This document shows, in pieces, positions 1-5,072 of a DNA stretch of 5,184 bases. The stretch comes from Planctomycetota bacterium (GTDB lineage Bacteria > Planctomycetota > Planctomycetia > Pirellulales > Pirellulaceae). The notes beneath the pieces are model-generated. The model saw nothing but the letters and a program-made list of their open reading frames with translations. It did no database searches and was not told the origin of the DNA. A program made the translations under genes and the position numbers. The stretch is from contig JAJDEH010000423.1 in the NCBI GenBank assembly GCA_029259935.1, positions 1 to 5,184 of the forward strand. The letters run 5' to 3'. Each line of letters starts with the position of its first letter. The stretch's first letter is position 1.

Positions 1-388
1 GTAGCTGGGCCGCAAATTCCCGCCGAAGATTTCCAGCACCGTGCCCAGTGTGTCCATGACATATTCGTCTTGCAGGCCGAATCCCACGAACAGCAGCGGA
101 TGGTTGCCGATCAGTGCCCGCAATTGCAGTCGCGCGGCGGCGTAGGGATGCTTGTCGTCGACCGCCGCGCGGTACAGTCGATCGTATTGTTGTGGCGCCA
201 GGAACAGACTGTCGGGATCGTCGATATGCCCGTGCAAGTGCCAGACGATTGGATTGTCCGCGTCCGATCCGGCGAACAGATCGGCAAGGTTGGCTTGCTG
301 GGAATTGGTTGTGGTACGTGCCGCGGCGTTGGACCATTGGAGCACGCGGTCGTAGTTGGTTGTCACGATCAGCTTCGGTCGTAGCGAC
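1..388 (-). pseudogene. SIR2-like domain protein, downstream part (interrupted gene, continues beyond the window)
   Basis: The minus strand is open from the target duplication to the window edge. It encodes motifs of the bacterial SIR2_2-type domain: LIVTTNYDRVLQW (TTNYD at 363-349), VWHLHGHIDDP with the LHG catalytic-His-type motif at 237-229, LFLAPQQYDRLY, and LLFVGFGLQDEYV (GFG near 84-76). In this family these motifs form the NAD-binding Rossmann core; many members are NADases in anti-phage defence, others are uncharacterised. The N-terminal part lies at 5184-5073, beyond the inserted IS. Joining both parts at one copy of the 11-bp duplication gives a continuous frame reading ALWSLRPKLIVTTNYD, so the break falls just before TTNYD. 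The inverted repeat puts an in-frame TAG immediately upstream (397-399), and no suitable start follows, so this half is probably not expressed. The C-terminus, and any fused effector domain, is outside the window. The domain call is secure; the defence role is inference. Confidence 0.85.
378..388. repeat. Target-site duplication, left copy (11 bp)
   Basis: GTCGTAGCGAC directly abuts the left inverted repeat. It is repeated exactly and in the same orientation at 5073-5083, directly after the right inverted repeat. Eleven bp fits the 9-13 bp duplications known for IS4-family elements. The sequence is itself nearly palindromic (GTCG-TAG-CGAC). Confidence 0.9.
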
Positions 389-407
389 GAATGGCACTAG
401 CTTAAGC
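389..407 (+). repeat. Terminal inverted repeat, left end of the IS (transposase-distal)
   Basis: GAATGGCACTAGCTTAAGC matches the reverse complement of 5054-5072 at all 19 positions. The match ends sharply on the inner side. On the outer side CGAC could extend it, but that follows from the near-palindromic target duplication. In the interrupted host gene's frame this repeat supplies a stop codon. Confidence 0.92.
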
Positions 408-603
408 TGCGTTGGTAATCGATGCCGGGTTGGTCTCTTAGCAACGACACAAGTCTGACTTTGTGCTGCTGCTCGTGCGGCGCGTTTTGGACGCCTCTCG
501 ACAACATTGCCGAGAGGCGGGAATGCCCGTTGGCTTTTTCAACGCTGCCCGCTCATCAGCGCAGAGAAAGGCGTCAGCGACCACTGACGGCTGTCGTCAT
601 GCG
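408..603. other. Non-coding IS sequence between the left inverted repeat and the transposase stop
   Basis: I find no convincing gene on either strand in these 196 bases. The one clear structure is a perfect 9-bp inverted repeat, CGCCTCTCG (492-500) and CGAGAGGCG (511-519), with a 10-base loop. On the minus strand it lies 85 bases past the transposase stop and is not followed by a T-run, so it is at best an atypical terminator or an end-structure. On plus, a TTTTT run lies 16 bases beyond it. The rest is probably subterminal IS sequence. Confidence 0.6.
492..519. terminator. 9-bp perfect hairpin downstream of the transposase (possible terminator)
   Basis: The stem is CGCCTCTCG/CGAGAGGCG, fully paired, with the 10-base loop ACAACATTGC. 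It sits between the transposase stop and the IS end, where it could end the transposase transcript or block transcription arriving from the host gene. There is no adjacent T-tract on the minus strand, so intrinsic termination is doubtful. Confidence 0.35.
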
Positions 604-1020
604 CTACGACCATTTTGAACGATTGTGTGGCAGCTTGGCAATGTGTCGAGGTTGCGTTAGACGGGCGGCTGGCTTCGGTCGTCGTTTGCGTGCCCGCGGT
701 TCCCAGCGTCCAGGACGGTCGCCTACGCGGTGGTAGGCAATGGTCGCAAGCATCGCATCAATCAACGGCGCTCGATCCTGGGGCCGGGCAGCTTCAATCT
801 TCGGAGCGAAGGCAGTCAAGGCTTGCTTGGCTCCTTTGAAACTCACCTTCCGAGGCTCGATGTCGTTCTTGTTGGCGGCAACGGCCATCACCGTGCGGAG
901 TAAGTTGTACGCCAGCAGGTGAGTCCAAATCTCTTTGTGAACCATGTCTGGCGTCTTGCAACGCAGGACGTCCATCTGCATCGTTGACTTGATCGACCGA
1001 ATATCGACTTCGATTTGCCA
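604..1020 (-). pseudogene. IS4-family transposase, C-terminal fragment carrying the catalytic Glu
   Basis: This is the 3' part of the transposase whose 5' part is at 4592-3636. In frame from the TGG shared by both junctions (1018-1020) it reads WQIEVDIRSIKSTM. Together with LYERRW on the other side this rebuilds the IS4-family signature Y-x2-R-x3-E-x6-K: Y315, R318, E322 and K329 in rebuilt numbering. Next come MDVLRC and a hydrophobic helix, HLLAYNLLRTVMAVAA, typical of the DDE_Tnp_1 C-terminus, then a basic tail with RARKRRPK, and a TAG stop at 604-606. The fragment adds 137 residues, for 456 in all, the usual size for this family. Alone it has an in-frame ATG at 981 but lacks both catalytic Asp residues, so it is inactive. 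The break comes from the serine recombinase element; there is no internal frameshift. Confidence 0.88.
1018..1020. repeat. Left junction of the recombinase element (CCA core)
   Basis: CCA here and CCA at 3636-3638 are the only bases shared by the two junctions at the point where the transposase frame is restored. On the minus strand it is the TGG of W319. A large serine recombinase exchanges strands at a 2-bp core, so CC or CA inside this triplet is the likely crossover. The exact core cannot be fixed without an uninterrupted IS copy. Confidence 0.6.
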
Positions 1021-1063
1021 GTCATACTACCTCCAAAGAATACGGGTTATAGGAACATGCAGT

Positions 1064-1083
1064 GCTGTCGTAGCGTTGACAGC
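1064..1083 (-). terminator. Stem-loop overlapping the recombinase stop
   Basis: GCTGTC (1064-1069) pairs with GACAGC (1078-1083); a G-T wobble can extend the stem by one. It overlaps the TAG stop of the recombinase and lies between that gene and the element end. No T-run follows on the minus strand, so it may be a weak terminator, a 3' stabiliser or part of the recombinase binding region. Confidence 0.3.
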
Positions 1084-3290
1084 TACCCAGAGTTATCGGT
1101 TTGCGACTTCGGGGTCGTAAGTTCTTTCGGGTAAACTTCCGGCCATCCTCGCGGAGCTGTCCGCAACTTACGAAGTCGCATTAGCTCGTCGTCGTCCGCG
1201 AAGATCGCCCATCGACCACCTGCGGCAAAGACTTTTCGTGATGCAAGCCAGCCTACGCGTTGCCAACGATGGAGCGTGGCGATCGGCATCTGTAATTCCG
1301 TGGCTAAATCCGCCAGCCACCATTCGTTCGTCAATAGGTGGTGCTCATCGGTTACGCTTCGAGGTAACGGACCAAGACGAATGCCGCGTTCTCGGAAGAA
1401 GCGACTAAGCATGGCTTTGCTGAATTGCGAAGCCCGCTTGGGAGGATGAAATCCTTCCGAGTTCAGTGAAGTTGCCATTTCGCTCAGTGTCTTACCGTCC
1501 GCGCGAAGCGTGTCTAATCGCTGAACGAGTTCGTCGTAACGAGATAACTGCTCGTAGGTTTGCACAGGACGATACAGTGTGTGGCAGCTTTGGAAACCAC
1601 CCGCCCAATGGAGTTCGAGATCGACCCGATCCGTGTTGCCTTCAATGTTGATTACAACCTTTTCCAGCAACAACCGAGCGATGGTTTGACGATCTTCGTT
1701 GGTCGTGGACGGCGCGTGCCAGAGCGCCGGAAGATTCGCGGAGAGCGTCGCGATTTCTTCACGCTCCGCATCGGATATTTCGGTCGGCCGTTCACTGATA
1801 AACCGGTCGTATTCCGCTTGTAATTGCTCATCGGAACGTAACGACTCTTCCCATCGCCGTTCTAATTCACGCGCAACCAATCGATTCTCCGGATCCACTG
1901 CGGCATATTGTCGACGGGCTTGTTCAACTTCGTATTTCGAGCGAGTCAATCGTTGCCGCCAATGTTCGTCAAGCTGGCGTCTCTGACGTTGGATATCTTC
2001 CGTTGCGGCCAGAGAGAGTTCCAGCGACGCGGGAGTCACGCACTGCAACATCAACTCGACAATCAGCGATTCGACTGCCGCTCCAGAAAGTGATTGGCAA
2101 CGATCTTGCCCGTAGTCAATCGCATCGCGAAGACAGCTATAACGCAGTGTCTTTTTACTCGACACGTTGGCGTATCCCACGAGCATGCGATGGCCACAAC
2201 GTCCGCAGTTCATGAGGCCCGACAGTATGCTGGGCCCATGACGTGGGGCGGAAAGATGCTTGCCAATCGCCGTGTTTTCCGAAAGCTTTTGCTGGTTTTG
2301 TTCAAACTCCTCCCAGCTGATATATGCCGGGAAACGATTCTTGATGAGGACACGACAGGCATCGTGTGAGTTGAACGTGCGTCCCGTCGCCGGCCTGCCT
2401 GGGATCTTCTTGCGGGGGTCTGTTTCGCGGTGTCCCCATCGATAGGCTCCTGCATAAATCGGATGGTGGAGCATGTTCAACAATGTCGCGCGATTGGGCG
2501 GGTGCCATTCCAATTCACCTCGGTTCACACCGAAGTGAGGTCGCACTGGTATCTTCATGTCGTGCTTGACGAGCCATCTCAACAGCCCGTTGGTACTGCC
2601 GCGATCAACGAATTGCTGGAATACAATTTGCACCACGGTCTGAACCTGTTCATCCGGATCGATTGCAAAGTCGTTGGCCAACGTGCGGATGTAACCAATT
2701 GGCGCGTGGTTGAGCACATCGCCTCGCTCTGCCTTGTTCCACATGCCTTGCTGTAATCGACTCTTCAAGATGTGCAGTTCCGCCTCACTCATCGTTCCCT
2801 TCAAGCCAAGCAACAATCGATCGTTGTAATTGGCTGGTTCGTACAGTCCATCGGCGTCGGCCAGCAACGTACGATAGATCGCGCACAACTCCAACAGCGC
2901 ATGCCAGTCCTTACACGACCGTGCTAAGCGACTCATTTCTAGACCAAGAATGAGCCCCACGCGGTCGGCGCTCACTTCCGACAGTAATCGCTGAAACCCC
3001 GTGCGACCTTCCGCAGTACTTCCGCTACGCGCTTGATCTTCGTCGATCACTTCCACCGCCGTACGGGACCAACCGAGATCGATCGCGCGGTCCACAAGCG
3101 CGTACTGCCGAGCCGTCGATTCTTGGTGTTCGATGACCTGTCTCTGAGTCGACTGTCGTACGTAGACAATGGCCAACCGTTGCAGATGAAAATCGGTAAT
3201 CTTCTCCGACCGCGAACTTGTTCTCACGCGTTTATGAGTTTCGCTGCCACGGGTCTCTGACGAAGATACAGGAATCGTAGGATCACTCAT
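1083..3290 (-). CDS. Large serine recombinase (resolvase plus recombinase plus zinc-ribbon domains), 735 aa
   Basis: It catalyses site-specific integration and excision of the surrounding element through a phosphoserine intermediate. Residues about 38-180 form the resolvase catalytic domain: YVRQSTQRQ with nucleophile S47 and R45, DEDQARSGSTAEGRTGF (83-99), and EMSRLARS with S120, R121 and R124. Residues about 190-330 match the recombinase DNA-binding domain (HAPIGYIR, LHHPIYAGAYRWG). A zinc ribbon follows with C362, C365, C386 and C398, then a charged coiled-coil segment at about 430-500, as in large serine integrases. The last about 140 residues are an extension: a predicted helix-turn-helix near 592-637 (LSEMATSLNSEG) and a MerR/excisionase-like winged helix near 655-710 (WWLADLATELQMPIATLHRW). 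The start at 3290 has GGAGG six bases upstream (3297-3301) and overlaps the end of the small upstream ORF by 8 bases, suggesting translational coupling. All catalytic residues I can check are present, so it is probably active. Confidence 0.95.
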   Translation of the reverse strand: MSDPTIPVSSSETRGSETHKRVRTSSRSEKITDFHLQRLAIVYVRQSTQRQVIEHQESTARQYALVDRAIDLGWSRTAVEVIDEDQARSGSTAEGRTGFQRLLSEVSADRVGLILGLEMSRLARSCKDWHALLELCAIYRTLLADADGLYEPANYNDRLLLGLKGTMSEAELHILKSRLQQGMWNKAERGDVLNHAPIGYIRTLANDFAIDPDEQVQTVVQIVFQQFVDRGSTNGLLRWLVKHDMKIPVRPHFGVNRGELEWHPPNRATLLNMLHHPIYAGAYRWGHRETDPRKKIPGRPATGRTFNSHDACRVLIKNRFPAYISWEEFEQNQQKLSENTAIGKHLSAPRHGPSILSGLMNCGRCGHRMLVGYANVSSKKTLRYSCLRDAIDYGQDRCQSLSGAAVESLIVELMLQCVTPASLELSLAATEDIQRQRRQLDEHWRQRLTRSKYEVEQARRQYAAVDPENRLVARELERRWEESLRSDEQLQAEYDRFISERPTEISDAEREEIATLSANLPALWHAPSTTNEDRQTIARLLLEKVVINIEGNTDRVDLELHWAGGFQSCHTLYRPVQTYEQLSRYDELVQRLDTLRADGKTLSEMATSLNSEGFHPPKRASQFSKAMLSRFFRERGIRLGPLPRSVTDEHHLLTNEWWLADLATELQMPIATLHRWQRVGWLASRKVFAAGGRWAIFADDDELMRLRKLRTAPRGWPEVYPKELTTPKSQTDNSG

Positions 3291-3467
3291 CGGTTGCCTC
3301 CGTTGTGGCTGGAGGAACCAACGCCTTGTTCACGATCTGAGTGAGTCGCTGGAGCACCTGACTGCGTGTCTTCTGTGGCATCGCACTCCACAGATTCTGC
3401 AACGGCACCGTCTTCGTCAGCGGCGGTGCATTCAGTTGTCGGCGCGGGGGGGAGCTGTCTTTGACAT
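3283..3467 (-). CDS. Small accessory ORF upstream of the recombinase, apparently frameshifted at a C7 run
   Basis: An ideal ribosome site, AAGGAGG (3480-3474), precedes ATG at 3467-3465 by six bases. That frame reads MSKTAPPRADN and stops after 11 codons. A different frame over the same DNA is open to a TGA at 3285-3283, which overlaps the recombinase start by 8 bases (ATGAGTGA). It looks protein-like: LNAPPLTKTVPLQNLWSAMP, then QKTRSQVLQRLTQIVNKAL, a probable amphipathic helix, then an acidic tail. One extra C in the seven-C run (3446-3452) would join the two into a 61-residue protein. The ORF may be a decayed gene, a sequencing homopolymer error, or a gene expressed by -1 slippage. In-frame alternatives are GTG at 3408 (42 aa), with no good ribosome site, or ATG at 3507, which meets a TAG after three codons. 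Its function is unknown; the position suggests a recombinase partner or directionality factor (inference). Confidence 0.55.
3297..3301 (-). promoter_or_regulatory. Ribosome binding site of the recombinase
   Basis: GGAGG lies six bases before ATG at 3290 on the minus strand. It fixes this start as the translation start and lies within the end of the small upstream ORF. Confidence 0.7.
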
Positions 3468-3473
3468 CGTGAG

Positions 3474-3480
3474 CCTCCTT
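3474..3480 (-). promoter_or_regulatory. Strong ribosome binding site AAGGAGG of the small accessory ORF
   Basis: AAGGAGG lies six bases before ATG 3467 and is the best Shine-Dalgarno match I found in the window. Its quality argues that translation really starts at 3467 although that frame now stops after 11 codons. This is the main support for a frameshift downstream. Confidence 0.7.
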
Positions 3481-3520
3481 GCTCGTGCTTTCTTGCTACG
3501 GCAGCATTGCTTTCAGCTTG

Positions 3521-3541
3521 CTGGCGACACAAACGCGCCAG
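3521..3541 (-). other. Leader stem-loop of the recombinase operon
   Basis: CTGGCG (3521-3526) pairs with CGCCAG (3536-3541) around a nine-base loop. It lies between the promoter-like site and the accessory-ORF ribosome site, so it would fold in the 5' leader. It could also be an arm-type recombinase site. No role can be assigned from sequence alone. Confidence 0.35.
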
Positions 3542-3564
3542 TCGCAACAGAATACTACCTGGAA

Positions 3565-3593
3565 CTATTATCTCAAACCGCGAGACAATACAA
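3565..3593 (-). promoter_or_regulatory. Candidate promoter for the accessory ORF and recombinase
   Basis: On the minus strand TTGTAT (3593-3588) is followed after 17 bases by TAATAG (3570-3565); the overlapping GATAAT (3572-3567) gives a 15-base spacer. Transcription would start near 3558, inside the element, so the recombinase would not depend on the host transposase promoter. The hexamers are only partial sigma-70 matches. Confidence 0.4.
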
Positions 3594-4592
3594 GTGTGCG
3601 CTTGAGGGGCATTCGCGCTGGTAGATCTCTCCGTCCCACCGCCGTTCATATAAATCGCCTATTTGCTTGCCATCGATCGATGCGGCGAGAATGGTGGTAA
3701 CAACTTTGAATTGTTTGACGCGGTTGTTCTTGTCGCGAGCGTCAACAGTCACCTGCCGCATGAGTAGGTGCTTGGGGTACGTCCGGTATTGCTCTCCCGT
3801 CATTCCGCGTGGCTTGTTAGGCCGCTGCCAAACGAGTATGTCGCCATCGGGTCTGCTTTCTACAGCCCAACTTCCCGTGCGCTCGTACTGAGCGCGAGCA
3901 ACGATGTCGATATTGCGCTCAAGTAATTCGCACGCAATGAAGTAATCGTCGAACAAGGCGTCAGCAAGAACCACATCACCGGGTTTGAGGGTGTCGTACA
4001 TGCGTCGGAAGAGATTCGTTTCGCCGGTACCCTTGCCGCTGTACGCCGCGATGGCCAAATCGTGACAAGCGCCGGTTGCGAGTGATAGCAGCACCGCGAT
4101 CCGGGCGAGAGGAAAGCCTAGACCTGTCGCTTGCTGGGGCGGTTGCGGATACTTCTGTTGATTTTTTCGTGTGTCCGGCATCGAGACGCTCGAACCATCG
4201 ACGATGAACACCGAGCGACCGTTCCACTTCCATTGGTCGGGAACGCTCGTCTCTAACTCTTCCGCAGTTCGCGTTGCCAAAGTGGAGAGAACACTTGTGA
4301 GAATACGACTCCGCGCATTGCAGTAGCTGGCAGTATTTGGCGAGCAAACCGTTTTGCCATTCGCCGCACGATGCGCGATGATTCGCGACACGGCATCGAG
4401 GCAACTGTGGTCTTCGCTGAGTACCTGACTCAGAAAGCCCCAGATCGTCGTGACCGGGCTGAACACTCGGTCCCGAAACTTGACGCCATGGTCGTTAAGA
4501 ACTTCCCCAATGCTGGCCTCGGTCAAAATGTCCGCGAATGGGAGCCCCTCATTGCGCGCAAAGCGGGCGCGCACCGCATCCAGGCTCGTCAT
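3573..4592 (-). pseudogene. IS4-family transposase, N-terminal fragment with the two catalytic Asp residues
   Basis: The first 319 codons (4592-3636) are native transposase. Twenty foreign residues from the recombinase element follow (DGEIYQREC and on), ending at a TGA. The DDE residues visible are D132 in FIVDGSSVSMPD and D211 in VVLADALFDDYF; the catalytic Glu is on the far fragment at 604-1020. The break falls in LYERRW, inside the Y-x2-R-x3-E-x6-K signature. The start at 4592 has GAAGG seven bases upstream (4604-4600). The family cuts both strands at the IS ends and moves by cut-and-paste, making 9-13 bp duplications, which agrees with the 11 bp seen here. The fragment can fold only up to the second Asp region; it may still bind the IS ends and act as an inhibitor (inference). 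Excision of the inner element would restore a 456-residue enzyme. Confidence 0.9.
3636..3638. repeat. Right junction of the recombinase element (CCA core)
   Basis: This is the partner of CCA at 1018-1020. The flanks are CTCCGTC inside the element and CCGCCGTTC in the transposase. In an excised circle the joined site would read CTCCGTC-CCA-GTCATAC. I see no convincing symmetrical arms around it. Confidence 0.6.
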
Positions 4593-4599
4593 TGAACCG

Positions 4600-4604
4600 C
4601 CTTC
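4600..4604 (-). promoter_or_regulatory. Ribosome binding site of the transposase
   Basis: GAAGG lies seven bases before ATG 4592 on the minus strand. It supports that start codon. Confidence 0.55.
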
Positions 4605-4607
4605 AAG

Positions 4608-4638
4608 TTGACAGCGATTCCAGCCGTCTGATTAGAAT
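4608..4638 (+). promoter_or_regulatory. Promoter-like sequence pointing away from the transposase
   Basis: A consensus TTGACA (4608-4613) is followed by TAGAAT (4633-4638) with a 19-base spacer; ATTAGA at 4631 gives 17. A transcript starting near 4645 would run through two hairpins toward the XRE gene. It would be antisense to the leader of the transposase mRNA. The long spacer makes the strength uncertain. Confidence 0.4.
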
Positions 4639-4650
4639 GCGTTGGAACGG

Positions 4651-4684
4651 GTCACATTCTTAGGCGGAAACGCCTGGGTGTGAT
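4651..4684 (+). other. Strong GAAA-loop hairpin in the divergent leader
   Basis: TCACA (4652-4656) pairs with TGTGA (4679-4683). After a two-T bulge, CTTAGGCG (4659-4666) pairs with CGCCTGGG (4671-4678), using G-T wobbles, around the tetraloop GAAA (4667-4670). That makes 13 pairs with one bulge, the strongest fold I found here. It could act in an RNA from the plus promoter, or on minus protect the transposase start from read-through transcription, as leader hairpins do in some IS4-family elements. Confidence 0.5.
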
Positions 4685-4690
4685 TCCATG

Positions 4691-4730
4691 CCCTCGGTTG
4701 AAGTCACTGTTTCACCGGGGTGTTGTTTTT
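4691..4730 (+). terminator. Possible intrinsic terminator or attenuator ahead of the XRE gene
   Basis: CCCTCGG (4691-4697) can pair with CCGGGG (4715-4720) with one bulged T. TGTTGTTTTT (4721-4730) follows directly. The loop is long (17 bases), so the fold is weaker than a classical terminator. If real it would give a plus-strand RNA of roughly 85 bases starting from the promoter at 4608-4638. Confidence 0.3.
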
Positions 4731-4732
4731 GC

Positions 4733-4746
4733 TGGTCACGTGACCA
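4733..4746. promoter_or_regulatory. Perfect 14-bp palindrome, candidate XRE operator
   Basis: TGGTCACGTGACCA equals its own reverse complement over 14 bases. The half-site TGGTCAC recurs at 4785-4791, nearer the XRE start. Small XRE repressors commonly bind such palindromes as dimers near their own promoter. Confidence 0.6.
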
Positions 4747-4754
4747 ACCGCTAT

Positions 4755-4774
4755 GGTCTATACTTGCATAGACC
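4755..4774. promoter_or_regulatory. 7-bp inverted repeat overlapping a -10-like box, second operator candidate
   Basis: GGTCTAT (4755-4761) and ATAGACC (4768-4774) are exact complements six bases apart. TATACT (4759-4764), a good -10 match, lies across the left arm and would start transcription near 4771, 45 bases before the XRE ATG. No good -35 is present; the 14-bp palindrome occupies that position. This arrangement suits repression by steric blocking. Confidence 0.5.
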
Positions 4775-4815
4775 GTGACACGTTTGGTCACTCGACTTCA
4801 GAAACCCGGGAAACC

Positions 4816-5028
4816 ATGAACGCAAACGGCGTGATGGACAATATTCGAAACGCATTTGAGCGTTCGGGAATGACGCTGAATGAACTCGGCGAAGGCTTGG
4901 GCTATGATGGTCCGACGGCAAAGAAGCGCGCGTGGTTCCTGTTGTATCGCACGTCAGACCCGCGCATTTCGACCGTGCTCGCCGTAGCCAAAACGCTGGG
5001 TGTCAAGATAAGCGATCTAGCGAAATGA
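4816..5028 (+). CDS. XRE-type helix-turn-helix DNA-binding protein, 70 aa (IS passenger)
   Basis: This is a short, single-domain DNA-binding protein, most likely a transcriptional repressor. The fold is read from IRNAFERSGMTLNELGEGLG (residues 10-29: helix 1, turn, helix 2), a recognition-helix region around 31-43 (DGPTAKKRAWFLL), then SDPRISTVLAVAKTLGVKIS (47-66), the helix 4-5 pattern of HTH_3/XRE proteins. There are no membrane or effector segments. I chose ATG 4816 because the helix bundle begins just after it. The frame is open further upstream, to an ATG at 4753, but that extension crosses the 4755-4774 inverted repeat. The ribosome site is poor (GGGA at 4808-4811). The gene lies inside the IS, diverges from the transposase, and its stop is 25 bases from the right inverted repeat. 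The probable targets are the palindromes between the genes. It could instead be the antitoxin half of a lost pair, but no partner ORF is visible. Confidence 0.8.
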   Translation: MNANGVMDNIRNAFERSGMTLNELGEGLGYDGPTAKKRAWFLLYRTSDPRISTVLAVAKTLGVKISDLAK

Positions 5029-5053
5029 TAACCAGGCAGTCCCGATCATAATC

Positions 5054-5072
5054 GCTTAAGCTAGTGCCATTC
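5054..5072 (-). repeat. Terminal inverted repeat, right end of the IS (passenger side)
   Basis: GCTTAAGCTAGTGCCATTC is the exact reverse complement of 389-407. It lies 25 bases past the XRE stop, with nothing recognisable between (5029-5053). It introduces TAA (5058-5056) in the frame of the host SIR2-like gene. Confidence 0.92.

Larger units (their letters stand above)
1021..3638 (-). mobile_element. Minimal large-serine-recombinase element inserted in the IS4 transposase
   Basis: Deleting these 2618 bases joins the two transposase halves in frame, between codons 319 and 320, with no bases gained or lost. The element contains a 735-codon large serine recombinase, a small upstream ORF, a promoter-like region and no visible cargo. 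It has no terminal inverted repeats and only a 3-bp identity at its ends. This is what serine-recombinase integration between unlike attachment sites leaves, and unlike the 2-15 bp duplications plus inverted repeats of a DDE element. The recombinase lies in the same orientation as the transposase, so transposase transcription could also feed it. Confidence 0.82.
4593..4815. promoter_or_regulatory. Divergent control region between the transposase and the XRE gene
   Basis: These 223 bases contain no credible ORF but are dense in structure. The order on plus is a promoter-like pair (4608-4638), a GAAA-capped hairpin (4651-4684), a GC stem with a T-tract (4691-4730), a perfect 14-bp palindrome (4733-4746), and a 7-bp inverted repeat (4755-4774). 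The pentamer GTCAC or its complement GTGAC occurs at 4651, 4703, 4735, 4740, 4775 and 4787. The divergent layout and the symmetry suggest binding by the XRE protein, hence autoregulation and control of transposase. This role is inferred. Confidence 0.6.
389..5072 (-). mobile_element. IS4-family insertion sequence with an XRE passenger gene, itself interrupted by a serine recombinase element
   Basis: The element is bounded by perfect 19-bp inverted repeats (389-407 and 5054-5072) and an exact 11-bp target duplication. It holds a split IS4-type DDE transposase on minus, a divergent 70-aa XRE-type gene on plus, and a shared 223-bp regulatory gap. As found it is 4684 bp; subtracting the inner 2618-bp element leaves 2066 bp. 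A one-transposase IS of this kind rarely needs more than about 1.6 kb, and the excess is the XRE gene plus its control region. The element lies within a SIR2-like host gene. It cannot make its own intact transposase now, though its ends look intact and could be mobilised in trans by a sister copy (inference). Confidence 0.88.

Noticed and set aside
385..407. Extending the inverted repeats to 23 bp by including CGAC
   Set aside because: The extra four bases belong to the near-palindromic target duplication. Including them would abolish the exact direct repeat, and the restored host frame supports the 11-bp reading.
1018..3638. Group II intron or retroelement as the interrupter of the transposase
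   Set aside because: There is no reverse transcriptase or intron domain V-like end. The interrupting gene is plainly a serine recombinase.
1066..3638. A pair of toxin-antitoxin genes as element cargo
   Set aside because: No second small ORF with a ribosome site is present besides the accessory ORF. Other short frames lie inside the recombinase gene as shadows.
3287..3649. A 120-codon open frame on minus spanning the right end of the recombinase element up to its start
   Set aside because: It begins inside the transposase and crosses the insertion junction. It has no ribosome site and is low-complexity (Ser/Thr/Ala/Asp). The neighbouring frame is more protein-like and better placed.
4753..4815. 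An earlier ATG (4753) for the XRE gene, adding 21 residues
   Set aside because: It crosses the inverted repeat and the -10-like box, has no ribosome site, and adds sequence outside the helix-turn-helix fold.
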